NCBI GenBank assembly: GCA_955652545.1
Contig: CATPCA010000145.1
Coordinates: 1-18,944 of the forward strand
Length of the DNA stretch: 18,944 nucleotides
From: Candidatus Dormiibacterota bacterium
GTDB lineage: Bacteria; Chloroflexota; Dormibacteria; UBA8260
Direction: 5' to 3'
The position numbers were made by a program, and so were the translations under genes. Numbering within the stretch: the stretch's first letter is position 1; each line of letters opens with the position of its first letter. This document shows positions 1 to 8,499 of the stretch, piece after piece. The notes beneath the pieces were generated by a model. The model was not told the DNA's origin. It was given only the letters and a program-made list of their open reading frames with translations, and searched no databases.

Positions 1-12
1 CGGTTCGGTCAC
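1..12 (-). CDS. Possible start of the next operon gene (only four codons visible)
   Basis: Two bases after the rsmA stop there is a GTG followed by three open codons (V-T-E-P) before the left edge of the window. The spacing and strand match the rest of the operon. In many high-GC bacteria rsmA is followed by ispE (4-diphosphocytidyl-2-C-methylerythritol kinase), so that is the natural guess. Four residues cannot identify a protein. The call rests on position only. Confidence 0.3.
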
Positions 13-14
13 GG

Positions 15-878
15 CTAGGCGTCAAGGGTACGGGCGCAAAGGGCGATGCGGTGCCATTCGTCGATGTCGAGCGTGCCCGGCCGGCGCCCAGGGTCGATGC
101 CGGCGGCCGCAAGCCAGGCCAGGCCACGCCGCTCGTCGCCGCCCGCGGCGTGGGTGATCCCGTGGCGGAGTGTCTTGCGGCGCATCTGGAACGCGGCGCG
201 GGCGATGTCGAGGACGGCCGCGCGATCGTAAGGGCTCAGCAGCGACGCGGGCCGCAGCCGGACCAGGCTCGAGTGCACCGCCGGCGCCGGGTCGAAGCTC
301 GTTGGAGCCACGTCACGGAGGCGATCCACGGTGGCGACGCTTCTCACCGCCACGGTGGCCAGGCTCCACCCGCCGGACCCCGCCGCCAGCCGCGCCGCCA
401 CCTCACGCTGAACCAGGAAGACTCCGCGCCCCGGTGGCGACGCCATCTCGAACAGCCGGGTCAGCAGCGGGGTGGTGATGCTGTAGGGGATGTTGCCGGC
501 GGCGACCCAACCGTCCCGCAACCCCAGCGATTGCGGCTGGACGGTGAGCGCATCCGCACACACCACCTGGACATTGGGCCGCCCGCGCTGGGTCGTCCGG
601 GTGGCCCGCACGCACCGCTCGTCGATGTCCACGGCGACAACGCGACGTGCGCGCGCCGCCAGCTCGCCCGTCAGCGTGCCGATGCCGGGACCCACCTCGA
701 GGACATCCTCATCTGGCGCCGGTGCCAGCGCGGCGACGATGTCGTCGAGGACCTCACGGTCGACCAGGAAGTTCTGGCCGAGCCTGTGCTTGGCGACCAG
801 CCCGGCGCGGCGCGCCACCGCGTGCAGGGTGTCCGCGTCGGTGAGGTCCGATGTCGGGGGCGTCGGTCTGTCGGTCAC
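15..878 (-). CDS. rsmA: 16S rRNA (adenine1518/1519-N6)-dimethyltransferase RsmA (KsgA)
   Basis: RsmA dimethylates two adjacent adenines in helix 45 near the 3' end of 16S rRNA, using S-adenosylmethionine, late in 30S assembly. The 287-residue product has the family motifs in order: LGQNFL at about 33-38, the SAM-binding EVGPGIGTLT at about 61-70, the catalytic NIPYSITTPLL at about 129-139, FDPAPAVHSSLVRL near 195-208, and the C-terminal FQMRRKTLRHG near 230-240. Length is normal for the family. The GTG start at 878 shares a GTGA overlap with the tatD stop; reading further upstream would run through tatD. The first 20 or so residues before LHAVARRAGL are Pro/Thr/Asp-rich and probably disordered. 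The stop is TAG at 15-17. tatD and rsmA are neighbours in many bacteria, which supports the call. Confidence 0.96.
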   Translation of the reverse strand: MTDRPTPPTSDLTDADTLHAVARRAGLVAKHRLGQNFLVDREVLDDIVAALAPAPDEDVLEVGPGIGTLTGELAARARRVVAVDIDERCVRATRTTQRGRPNVQVVCADALTVQPQSLGLRDGWVAAGNIPYSITTPLLTRLFEMASPPGRGVFLVQREVAARLAAGSGGWSLATVAVRSVATVDRLRDVAPTSFDPAPAVHSSLVRLRPASLLSPYDRAAVLDIARAAFQMRRKTLRHGITHAAGGDERRGLAWLAAAGIDPGRRPGTLDIDEWHRIALCARTLDA

Positions 879-1684
879 GTCGCCGGCCCCGGCAGGTTGA
901 AGAGCCGGCGGGCGGTCGCAGTGCTCTGCGCGCGCGCCTCGTTCTCCCCCACCTGACGCAGTCGCGCCAAAGCCCTCGCGGTGGCGGCGACATACCCGGG
1001 CAGGTTGGCCCGGCCGCGGTGAGGAACCGGCGCCAGGAACGGGGAGTCGGTCTCGACAACGTAGTCGCGCTCCCCCACCGCTGCCGCCGCGGCTTGGGTC
1101 GGCTCGCTCCGGGGAAAGGTGACGATTCCCGAGAACGAGATGGCATAACCGGCCGCCACGCATTCGCGAGCGAAGGCGGCGTCCCCGCTGAAGCAGTGCA
1201 TCACGCCGCGCACCCCTGGATGCTCGCGGATTACGGCGAGCACGTCGGCGTGGGCGTCACGATCGTGGACCACGACCGGTTTGCGGTGTGCAGCGGCAAG
1301 GTCGAGCATGGTGTGCATCGCCCGACGCTGTTCGTCGAGTGGAGTGTCGTGGTAGCCGGGTCGAAAGAAGAGGTCGAGGCCGATCTCTCCCACCGCAACC
1401 GCCCTTGGGTGGCGCAGGAGCTCGTCGAGCGCACGCAGCTGGGCGGCGTCGGGCGCCAGCGGTTCATGGGGGTGCCAGCCGACCGTGTACCAGACGTTGT
1501 CGTGTGCCTCGGCGATGACCCGGTTGCGGTCGGAGTCCTCGACGTTGAGACCGACGCTGACGATCTGCGTCACCCCGGCTGCGGCGGCACTCTCGAACGC
1601 TGCGTCAAGGAGCCCGCGCTCGTCCAGCAACACCAGGTGGCAGTGGGTGTCGACCAACGGTGCCGCGAGTGCCTGGTCCGTCAT
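875..1684 (-). CDS. tatD: TatD-family metal-dependent hydrolase / DNase
   Basis: TatD proteins are TIM-barrel, two-metal enzymes of the amidohydrolase type. Characterised members act as 3'-5' DNases or RNases and as D-aminoacyl-tRNA deacylases; which applies here cannot be told. The 269-residue product shows the metal ligands: DTHCHL (H14, H16), GEIGLD (E100), VVHDRDA (H140), MHCFSG (H163) and ETDSPFLAP (D213). The usual GEIGLDYY is GEIGLDLFF here, a mild variation next to the metal-binding Glu. The C terminus matches the family pattern of N-G-x-x-x-x-x-x-A up to the end of the barrel. The ATG at 1684 lies in an ATGA overlap with the metG stop, and the GTG of rsmA overlaps its own stop. The metG-tatD-rsmA order is common and points to a housekeeping role. 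Confidence 0.94.
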   Translation of the reverse strand: MTDQALAAPLVDTHCHLVLLDERGLLDAAFESAAAAGVTQIVSVGLNVEDSDRNRVIAEAHDNVWYTVGWHPHEPLAPDAAQLRALDELLRHPRAVAVGEIGLDLFFRPGYHDTPLDEQRRAMHTMLDLAAAHRKPVVVHDRDAHADVLAVIREHPGVRGVMHCFSGDAAFARECVAAGYAISFSGIVTFPRSEPTQAAAAAVGERDYVVETDSPFLAPVPHRGRANLPGYVAATARALARLRQVGENEARAQSTATARRLFNLPGPAT

Positions 1685-3231
1685 TCGGCGCTGAGGACGG
1701 CCTCGCGATCCAGTCGTGGGAAGAGGATCTCCCCGACGGTGATCTCGGTTCCCGCGGTCAGCCGGGGCCACGCCCGCAACTCGTTGGTGAGGTCGCCATC
1801 GAGAGTCAGCCCGATCTCCTGTGCGACGCGCGACGTTGCCCGTGGGATGAAGGGATGCAGCAGCATCGTCGACACCCGGATCGCCTCGAGAAGCTCCGCG
1901 CACACCGTGCCCAACCGCTGGTCGTTGTTGCGATGCAGGGTCCAGGGGGCCGTCTCCTCGATGTACTTGTTGGCCCGACCCACCAGCTGCATGGCCGCCG
2001 CCAGGGCCTCGCTGAACCGAAGCTCGTCCAGCGCGGAGTCGTACACGGGCAGGATGCGGGCGGCTGTGCTGTGCAGGTCGTCGTCGATCGGCTGGCGCTG
2101 TCCTTGCGACGGGATGCGACCAGCGAAGTAGCGCTGCACCATCTTGGTGGTGCGCGAGACGAGGTTGCCGTAGTCGTTGGCGAGGTCGGCGTTGTAGCGG
2201 TCGACGAAGTTGCTCATGGAGAAGTCGCCGTCGCGATCGAACGGCACCTCGCTGAGGAGCACCCAACGCACCGCGTCGCTGCCGAAGCGCTCGACCAGCT
2301 GGACAGGCTCCACGAAGATGCCGCGGCTCTTGCTCATCTTCTCCCCGTCGAGGGTGACGAAGCCGTGGGCATGCACCTTGAGCGGCACCGCCAGGCCGGC
2401 CGCCATGAGCATGGCCGGCCACACCACCGCATGGAAGCGGGTGATGTCCTTGCCGATGACGTGCACGTCCGCCGGCCAGAAGCGCGAGAACTGCTCGTGG
2501 TGGTCGGGGTAGCCGACGCCGGTGAGGTAGGCGGGCAGGGCGTCGAACCACACCCAGATGACCTGCGACTCGTCACCCGGAACCGGGATGCCCCAGTGTG
2601 AGAACCCGCGCGAGATGCTGATGTCGGTCAGGCCGCCGCGGATCACGTTGAGCATCTCGTTGCGGCGCGCCTCGGGCACGACGAACTGCGGATGCTCCTC
2701 ATACAGCGCGAGCAGTCGTGACTCGAAGGCGCTGAGCCGGAAGAACCAGTTCTGCTCCTCGACCCACTCGACCGGACGGTCATGAACCGGGCACATCCCA
2801 GCCTTGATCTCCTTCTCGGTGTAGTACTGCTCGCACGAGGGACAGAACCAGGCGCGGTACCAGTCCTTGTAGATGTGGCCGCTCTCGGCGACGGCTCGCC
2901 ACAGCGTTTCGGAGGTGCGACGGTTGGCATCGCCGCTGGTGCGCACGAACTGGGTCGGCTCGATGTCGAAGGCGCGCATCATCGCCGTGAACACCTCGAC
3001 CTGACGGGTGGAGAAGTCCTCCGGTGCCATGCCCGAAGCCCTCGCCGCGCGCTCCACCGACTGGCTGTGCTCGTCGCTGCCGACGGTGAAGCGCACGTCG
3101 TCGCCGCGCAGGCGCCGATGGCGGGCCAGCACGTCGCAACCGATCTTCTCGTAGGCGTGGCCAAGGTGGGGATCGCCGTTGACGTAGTCGATCGCCGCGG
3201 TCAGGTAGTACGTGTGCGCCGGTCGGGTCAC
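1681..3231 (-). CDS. metG: Methionyl-tRNA synthetase
   Basis: MetRS attaches methionine to initiator and elongator tRNA-Met in the cytoplasm. The 516-residue product has the class I signature HLGH at about 22-25 (in YVNGDPHLGHAYEKI) and KMSKS at about 298-302. The connective domain holds a zinc-knuckle pattern C-x2-C...C-x2-H (C130, C133, C147, H150), as in the Thermus-type enzyme with a single knuckle. WFDALPAYL and the anticodon-binding helical domain follow. It stops at about 516 residues with no C-terminal EMAP-like tRNA-binding domain, so this is the short form. The GTG at 3231 is chosen because it follows the rsmI stop by one base and leads directly into TRPAHTYYLTAAI, the normal N terminus; an upstream in-frame start would run into rsmI. 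The C-terminal stop overlaps the tatD start. Confidence 0.97.
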   Translation of the reverse strand: MTRPAHTYYLTAAIDYVNGDPHLGHAYEKIGCDVLARHRRLRGDDVRFTVGSDEHSQSVERAARASGMAPEDFSTRQVEVFTAMMRAFDIEPTQFVRTSGDANRRTSETLWRAVAESGHIYKDWYRAWFCPSCEQYYTEKEIKAGMCPVHDRPVEWVEEQNWFFRLSAFESRLLALYEEHPQFVVPEARRNEMLNVIRGGLTDISISRGFSHWGIPVPGDESQVIWVWFDALPAYLTGVGYPDHHEQFSRFWPADVHVIGKDITRFHAVVWPAMLMAAGLAVPLKVHAHGFVTLDGEKMSKSRGIFVEPVQLVERFGSDAVRWVLLSEVPFDRDGDFSMSNFVDRYNADLANDYGNLVSRTTKMVQRYFAGRIPSQGQRQPIDDDLHSTAARILPVYDSALDELRFSEALAAAMQLVGRANKYIEETAPWTLHRNNDQRLGTVCAELLEAIRVSTMLLHPFIPRATSRVAQEIGLTLDGDLTNELRAWPRLTAGTEITVGEILFPRLDREAVLSAE

Positions 3232-3232
3232 G

Positions 3233-3916
3233 TCAGCTGGCTCCGATGAGGACGGTGCACTCGCCCCGTGGCGGGTGAGCGGCGAACGCCTCCGCCAGCG
3301 TCGCGGCCGTGCCCGTGTGGAAGGTCTCATGGACTTTAGTCAATTCCCTGGCGACGACCACCGGGCGTTCGCCGCAGCTCGGAGCGATGAGCGCCAGCGT
3401 CCGGGCCACGCGCAGCGGTGACTCGTAGAAAACCACGGTGCCGTCGAGCGTGAGCGCCGCCTCGACGGCCCGGCGCATCTTGCCGGGGCTGCGCGGCAGG
3501 AATCCGAGGAAGCACACGCGGTCGCCACGCAGCCCGCTGCCGGCGACCGCGGTTGTGAGAGCCGACGGGCCGGGCACCGGCACCACTGGCGCGCCCGCCG
3601 CCCTGGCTGCGGCGACCAGCGCGGCGCCCGGGTCGCTCATCACCGGTGTGCCTGCATCGGTGCAGAGCGCCAGTGTCTGCCCGGCGAGGAGGCGGTCGAC
3701 CAGCGCGGGAACGCGCCGGTGCTCGTCATGGGCCGGCAGCGAGTGCAGCGGACGGGAGATGCCGTGTGCGGTGAGCAGTTGCCGCGTTCGCCTGGTGTCC
3801 TCGGCGACCACCGCATCGCATTCGCCCAGCACCCGGAGCGCGCGCAGGGTGATGTCCTCGAGGTTGCCGATCGGCGTGGCGACGACGTACAGCCGTCCCG
3901 GTCCGGGATCCGTCAA
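3233..3916 (-). CDS. rsmI: 16S rRNA (cytidine1402-2'-O)-methyltransferase RsmI
   Basis: RsmI methylates the 2'-OH of C1402 in helix 44 of 16S rRNA, at the P-site end of the decoding region. The 227-residue protein belongs to the tetrapyrrole-methylase fold. It shows ATPIGNL at 13-19, AEDTRRT at 38-44, [12 protein letters not shown] at about 86-97, PGPSAL at 115-120, GFLPRSPG near 138-145 and FYESPLR beyond that. It is shorter than the E. coli protein (about 286 residues) and lacks most of the C-terminal extension, as is common in actinobacteria and relatives. The start is TTG at 3916, the only start codon that gives a four-base TTGA overlap with the nadE stop and a normal N terminus. This is the one TTG start in the window and may lower its translation relative to its neighbours. 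Confidence 0.95.
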   Translation of the reverse strand: MTDPGPGRLYVVATPIGNLEDITLRALRVLGECDAVVAEDTRRTRQLLTAHGISRPLHSLPAHDEHRRVPALVDRLLAGQTLALCTDAGTPVMSDPGAALVAAARAAGAPVVPVPGPSALTTAVAGSGLRGDRVCFLGFLPRSPGKMRRAVEAALTLDGTVVFYESPLRVARTLALIAPSCGERPVVVARELTKVHETFHTGTAATLAEAFAAHPPRGECTVLIGAS

Positions 3917-4770
3917 GTACCCCAGTCCCTGGGGTAACGGAAGTCGCGGTCGATGGTGCGGGTCGAGAGCTTGGCGATGATCGGCGGACGCCGCTTGTAC
4001 TGGCTGAGCCGTACCCGCCGGCCGACATCCTCGACGAATTCATCCTCGAAGCCGAGCGCGCGCAACTCCGCCCGCGTGCGGCGTTCGTCGACCATGTAGT
4101 ACAGCACCGAGTCGACGATGGGGTACGCGAAGCCGAGCTCCTGCTCGTCGGATTGCCCCTCCCAGAGGTCGGCGCTGGGCGCCTTGTCGATGACCGCAGC
4201 CGGGAGGCTCATGGCATGAGCGAGGGCCCACACCTGCGTCTTGTAGAGGTCGCCCAGCGGGTTGAGCGCGCTCGCCATGTCGCCGAACAGCGTGCTGTAA
4301 CCGAGCAGGAGCTCGGTCTTGTTGCTGGTGCCGATGACCAGCGCGTGGTGAGCCCAGGACATGTCGTAGAGGATGGTCATCCGCTCGCGCGCCATCTTGT
4401 TGCCGCGACGGCCCCGATCAGCGTCGGGGAAACCCTCGAAGTAGGCATCGATCTGTGGCGAGATGTCGACCAGCGTCGGCGTCAGGCCCAGGTGTGCGCA
4501 CACAGTTCGCGCATCGGCCTCCGATGCGGACGACGAGGTGCGGTACGGCATCAGCACCGGCAGGACATTCTCCGGGCCGAGCGCGGTGCACGCGATGGCC
4601 GCGCTCAGCGCGGAGTCGACGCCACCGGAGAGGCCCACCATGACGCGCTCGAAGCCGACCTTGCGGACCTCGTTGCGGACGAAGCCGACCAGCAGCTCGC
4701 GGACGACCGCGCTGTCAATCGAGAGCGCGTCGGTTCCGGAGTCGCTCTGTCTCGGCATCGTTGATGTCAT
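3913..4770 (-). CDS. nadE: NAD+ synthetase, synthetase subunit (separate from its amidase)
   Basis: NadE makes NAD+ from nicotinic acid adenine dinucleotide, ATP and ammonia, the last step of NAD biosynthesis. The product (285 residues from this start) has the PP-loop SGGVDSA at about 48-54, MPYRTSS near 75, GTSNKTE at about 147-153, YSTLFGD near 158-164, and [18 protein letters not shown] near 196-213; all are standard for the ATP-pyrophosphatase domain. There is no glutaminase domain in this polypeptide; the preceding gene encodes one. Three in-frame ATGs lie at 4779, 4770 and 4758. I chose 4770 because AGGG at 4780-4783 sits nine bases upstream; 4779 would have no spacer. In each case the gene overlaps the end of the amidase gene by 44-65 bases. 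The stop overlaps the rsmI TTG. Confidence 0.94.
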   Translation of the reverse strand: MTSTMPRQSDSGTDALSIDSAVVRELLVGFVRNEVRKVGFERVMVGLSGGVDSALSAAIACTALGPENVLPVLMPYRTSSSASEADARTVCAHLGLTPTLVDISPQIDAYFEGFPDADRGRRGNKMARERMTILYDMSWAHHALVIGTSNKTELLLGYSTLFGDMASALNPLGDLYKTQVWALAHAMSLPAAVIDKAPSADLWEGQSDEQELGFAYPIVDSVLYYMVDERRTRAELRALGFEDEFVEDVGRRVRLSQYKRRPPIIAKLSTRTIDRDFRYPRDWGT

Positions 4771-5686
4771 GGCGTTCATCCCTGAGCAGGGGGTTGGCGA
4801 GGCGGGCGCGCCGGACGGCGGCGAGGTCGATGCGGTGCGTGACCAGGCACTCGTCGCCGCCGGCGGGATCGTCGAGCATGCGGCCGTCGGGTCCGACCAC
4901 GCGCGAGCCGCCCCAGAAGCTGATGCCGTCCTCGAAGCCGACGCGGTTGCAGTACAGCAGGTAGGACGTGAAAAGCTGGGCGTAGGTGCGCGTCATCGAG
5001 TCGTAGCTGCCGGAAGTCCCGAGCGCGTGGCCGCGGACCACGCCGCGTCCGGGCGAAGCCGACGGACAGATGAAGAGCTCGATCCCCTGGCGCGCCAAAA
5101 GTCCGGCCGCCGTCGGGTGCCACATGTCCTCGCAGACCAGCATTCCCGCCTTCCAGGGCCGCGGCGGCATGGCGACGCGCAGGGGAGCGGCGAAGCTGCG
5201 GAAGCGGTCGCCCTGCGCCAGGTACCGCGCCTCGTCGAAGAGACCGTAGGTGGGGAGGTAGACCTTGCGATGGACGTGGTGGATGCGCCCGCCCGAGAAG
5301 TACAGCCCGGCGTTGTAGAAGAGGGCGTCGTCGCTCTCGAGGACGCAGCCCGCGACCACGTCGATGGACTCGGCTGCCGCAGCCAGGCGGCGCAGCTCGT
5401 CGGACTGCTCGCGCAGGGCCACCTCGGGCACGAGGTCCTTGAGGAAGTAGCCGGTCAGCGACAGCTCCGGGAACACGACCAGGGCGGCGCCGCCCGCTGC
5501 CGCGTCCCGGATCAGCTCGAGGTGCCGCTCGAGGTTGGCCTGGACGTCGCCGAGTCGCGGCGCGATCTGGGCCACCGTCACCACAACGTCCGTGCCGTCA
5601 CCCTCCGGCCTCAAGGTGGTCGCCTGCGGCCCCGGCGCGGGCGGCACCGCGGTCGTTGCCGCCGCCGGCGCGTCGGTCACGGTCAT
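4715..5686 (-). CDS. Nitrilase-fold amidase, probable glutaminase partner of NadE
   Basis: This 323-residue protein is a carbon-nitrogen hydrolase with the complete Glu-Lys-Cys triad: E74 in [12 protein letters not shown]141 in [10 protein letters not shown] and C185 in MLVCEDMWH. In glutamine-dependent NAD+ synthetases a domain of this kind is fused to the N terminus of NadE and releases ammonia from glutamine. Here it is a separate gene that ends inside the start of nadE, so I infer a two-subunit version of that enzyme. A stand-alone omega-amidase or another amidase role is possible. The N-terminal 30 or so residues are rich in Ala, Pro and Thr and precede the conserved VTVAQI strand; they look disordered. 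The ATG at 5686 shares an ATGA overlap with the dinG stop. Confidence 0.88.
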   Translation of the reverse strand: MTVTDAPAAATTAVPPAPGPQATTLRPEGDGTDVVVTVAQIAPRLGDVQANLERHLELIRDAAAGGAALVVFPELSLTGYFLKDLVPEVALREQSDELRRLAAAAESIDVVAGCVLESDDALFYNAGLYFSGGRIHHVHRKVYLPTYGLFDEARYLAQGDRFRSFAAPLRVAMPPRPWKAGMLVCEDMWHPTAAGLLARQGIELFICPSASPGRGVVRGHALGTSGSYDSMTRTYAQLFTSYLLYCNRVGFEDGISFWGGSRVVGPDGRMLDDPAGGDECLVTHRIDLAAVRRARLANPLLRDERHDINDAETERLRNRRALD

Positions 5687-8457
5687 GCGGGCTCCTCGTG
5701 CATGTGGTGATCCTGCTCCGATTGTCGATCCGAAGCGCCCCGTCGTGTCACCTCCGGCACGCGGCGGTGGATCACGAAATCAGCCACGGCCTCGCCGACG
5801 TCGGCGACGGGCAGGATGGCGACCGCCGCAGGAGGCAGAGCCGCCAGGAACCTCTCCCCGTAGTCGCGGGTGCGCAGCCGCTCGTCGCAGATCACGACCG
5901 CCCCGCGATCGCTGCTCCGCCGGATCAGCCTGCCGAACGCCTGGCGTAGGCGCAGCACCGCCTGGGGCAGGACGTACTGGCCGAAGGGATCGGCGAGCAT
6001 CTGCGTACGCGCGCGCACCAGCGGGTCGGAGGGCACTGCGAACGGGAGCTTGGCGATGACCACGCACCGAAGCGCGTCACCGGGCACGTCGATTCCCTCC
6101 CAGAAGCTGCTGGTGCCGAGCAGCACGGTGCGCTGGTTGGCGAGGAAGCTGGCCAGGATCTGCCGCCGGGTTCCGTCGAGGCCCTGGCCGAGCAGGGCGA
6201 TACCACTCGCCTCCATCCGCTGGCCCAGGAGGGCGTGCACGCGGCGAAGCGGGCTGTAGCCGGTGAAAAGCGCCAGGGTGCTGCCGCCGAGCCGGTCGGC
6301 GGTGTCGCCGATCAGCGCCGCCAGGGCATGGTCGTGCCCCGGGTCGTCGTAGGGCGGCACGTCGGATGGGAGCACGCAGAGCGCCTGATCGAGGAAGTCA
6401 TATGGCGAGCTGAGGAGCACCTCGTCCGCCCCCTCGAGCCCCAGGCGGGTGCGGGTGAAACCGAAGTCGCCGGCGACGGCGAGGGTCGCCGAGGTGGCCA
6501 CCACGGTATCGGCGCGGGTGAAGACGGAGTCGCGCAGCGGGTCGGCGACGCTCACCGGGGCCTCGTGCAGCTCGCCCTGCTCGGCGCGCAACGCGAGCCA
6601 GGCGACGTGGTGCTCGCGCGGGCGCAGCAGGACCCACTCCACGGCGACGGCCAGCTCGTCGAGGGCGGCGGCGGCGAGCAGCCGTTCCTGGTCGGCACGC
6701 TCCGGCTGGGGCAGCAGGTCGATCTGCAGCGACGATGCGTGCTCGACCTCGCGCAGCCTGGAGGCGGCGGCGTGCCAGCTGTCGACGGCATGCTGGGCCG
6801 AGCGCAGGAGCACCGCGTGTCCATGGCCCTCACGAACCTCGTCGCTGAGCCCGACGGTGGCGTTGCCGCTGTGGTCGGCGCCGAGGACCTCTCCGATCCG
6901 TCCCTTGACGTCGCCGAAGAGCCGGATCGCCGCCTCGCGCGCTGCGGCGAGGGCGGCGCCGAGCTCGCCCCCGGCGAGGCCGAGCCGGTCGACGACGAGA
7001 AGGATGTCGCCGGCGCGCAGGTTGACGCCGAGCTGGTCGGTGGCGGCCTCCTCGAGGTGGTGAGCCTCGTCGATGACCAGCACCTCGTGCTCGCCGAGCG
7101 CGTGGCCGCCGCTGGCCGCGTCGGCGAGGAGCAGGGCGTGGTTGGTGATCACGATCGACGCCGACTCGGCGGTGCGCCGCGCGGCCACCATGAAGCAGCG
7201 GTTGTCCTGCCAGTTGGCACAGGCTGAGCCCAGGCAGTCACCACCGTCGGACTCGACGTGGCGCCAGAGCGCCTCGTCGACACCGGTGAGGTGGAGCTCG
7301 CCGCGGTCGCCGTCCTCGGTCTGCGCAAGCCAGGCCAGCAGTTTCAGCTTGAACCGGATGCGGTCCAGGTCAGGTCCGTGCGGGCCGGCGTCGGGCGAGC
7401 GGAGGAAGCGATGCCAGCGCCTCAGGCTGAGCTGGTGGTTGCGCCCCTTGAGGAGAGCGGCGGGGACGGGTGCGCCGACGATGCGCTCGACCATCGGCAG
7501 GTCGCGGCCCATCAGCTGCTCCTGCAGGGTGATCGTTCGGGTGGCCACCACCGCGCGACGCCCGTTGCGGCTGTTCAGCGCCAGCGGCACCAGGTAGGCC
7601 AGCGATTTGCCCACGCCCGTCCCGGCCTCGACGATGAGGCGGCGGCGGCGCTGCACGGCCTGGGCCACGGCACGGGTCATCTCCAGCTGCGTCTCGCGCA
7701 GCTCGTACGCGCTGTCATCGGCGGCCAGCGGACCCCCCGGTCCGAGGAGTGCCGTCGCCGTGGCGACGATGTCGGCCGGCGGCGGTCCCGTCGGCGGCGG
7801 TGGCGGCGGGGCGCCTCGCTGGGCCCCGGCCCACGACCGCCGCAGCGGGTCGCCTTCGGAGCGGACCACCTCCGAGAAGAACCGGCCGAGCTCGCCTCCG
7901 GCCGGTGCGGCCACCCGGCGCATCTGGGCGAGGATGGCGACGGGCAGTGCCTCGGCGGTGGAGCGAAGGTGGGCAAAGAGCAGGTGCGTCGCCGAGGCGT
8001 CGCTGAGCGCGCGGTGTGGGCGGTCGTGTTCGATGGCCAGCGCCGCAGTGAGCAGCGGCAGGCTGTGGGAGGCGGCCACCGGCAGCAGGATGCGCGCGAA
8101 CTCCAGTGTGTCGAGCACGGGCCGTCGCGCGAATGCGGCAGGCACCAGCCCGGCGCAGAACGTGATATCGAAGCCGGCGCCGTGGGCAACGAGCTCCGCA
8201 CCGTCGCAGAAGTCGGCCAGCTGCGCGACGCCCTCGACCGGTGAGGGCGCGCCCGCGATGTCAGCGGCGTCGAGCCCAACGAGTCGCTGGACTGCGAGCG
8301 GGATGGCGACCCCGGGGTCGACGACGATCGCCAGCTCGCCGAGCCGGCGCATCTCGAGATCGAAGCGCACCGCTCCGATCTCGAGCACCCGGTCGGTCTT
8401 CGGCGAGAGGCCGGTCGTCTCGAGGTCGAACGCGACGAACTCGCGGGGTGCGGACAC
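5683..8457 (-). CDS. dinG: Exonuclease-helicase DinG (DnaQ-type exonuclease fused to a DinG/XPD-type SF2 helicase)
   Basis: The 924-residue protein joins two domains. Residues about 6-165 form a DEDDh 3'-5' exonuclease with D11 and E13 (FDLETTG), D97 (GFDITF), H148 and D153 (HRALSD). Residues about 255-900 form an XPD/DinG-type helicase with Walker A EAGTGVGKS (277-285), TRTITLQEQL near 306-315, DEAH at 463-466, VVATSATL, and SFWEGIDVPG with AFGRLIRR in the second motor domain. A linker near 216-228 contains six consecutive prolines followed by three more. Such fusions are known in Firmicutes and Chloroflexi. Of the four cysteines expected to hold a 4Fe-4S cluster, three are visible (C408, C413, C421), but the first position, in KGRNHQLSLRRW, is Ser344. 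The start is GTG at 8457, after a 42-base gap. The role is inferred to be DNA repair or removal of R-loops; the exact activity is uncertain. Confidence 0.93.
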   Translation of the reverse strand: MSAPREFVAFDLETTGLSPKTDRVLEIGAVRFDLEMRRLGELAIVVDPGVAIPLAVQRLVGLDAADIAGAPSPVEGVAQLADFCDGAELVAHGAGFDITFCAGLVPAAFARRPVLDTLEFARILLPVAASHSLPLLTAALAIEHDRPHRALSDASATHLLFAHLRSTAEALPVAILAQMRRVAAPAGGELGRFFSEVVRSEGDPLRRSWAGAQRGAPPPPPPTGPPPADIVATATALLGPGGPLAADDSAYELRETQLEMTRAVAQAVQRRRRLIVEAGTGVGKSLAYLVPLALNSRNGRRAVVATRTITLQEQLMGRDLPMVERIVGAPVPAALLKGRNHQLSLRRWHRFLRSPDAGPHGPDLDRIRFKLKLLAWLAQTEDGDRGELHLTGVDEALWRHVESDGGDCLGSACANWQDNRCFMVAARRTAESASIVITNHALLLADAASGGHALGEHEVLVIDEAHHLEEAATDQLGVNLRAGDILLVVDRLGLAGGELGAALAAAREAAIRLFGDVKGRIGEVLGADHSGNATVGLSDEVREGHGHAVLLRSAQHAVDSWHAAASRLREVEHASSLQIDLLPQPERADQERLLAAAALDELAVAVEWVLLRPREHHVAWLALRAEQGELHEAPVSVADPLRDSVFTRADTVVATSATLAVAGDFGFTRTRLGLEGADEVLLSSPYDFLDQALCVLPSDVPPYDDPGHDHALAALIGDTADRLGGSTLALFTGYSPLRRVHALLGQRMEASGIALLGQGLDGTRRQILASFLANQRTVLLGTSSFWEGIDVPGDALRCVVIAKLPFAVPSDPLVRARTQMLADPFGQYVLPQAVLRLRQAFGRLIRRSSDRGAVVICDERLRTRDYGERFLAALPPAAVAILPVADVGEAVADFVIHRRVPEVTRRGASDRQSEQDHHMHEEPA

Positions 8458-8463
8458 CGCCCG

Positions 8464-8469
8464 ATTGTA
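8464..8469 (-). promoter_or_regulatory. Candidate leaderless -10 element for dinG
   Basis: The minus strand reads TACAAT, one mismatch from the TATAAT consensus, then six bases, then the GTG start of dinG. This places the expected transcription start on the first base of the start codon. It lies in one of only three real gaps in the window. I see no good TTGACA-like -35 box at 16-18 bases spacing, so the call rests on the hexamer and its exact position. Confidence 0.4.
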
Positions 8470-8499
8470 GAGAGCGTCCGAGTTGGACCCGGGGCTCGC

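Noticed and set aside
851..2131. Plus-strand open frame of about 426 codons opposite tatD and metG
   Set aside because: It runs antisense to two genes with complete catalytic motifs and has no family features, so it is a shadow frame.
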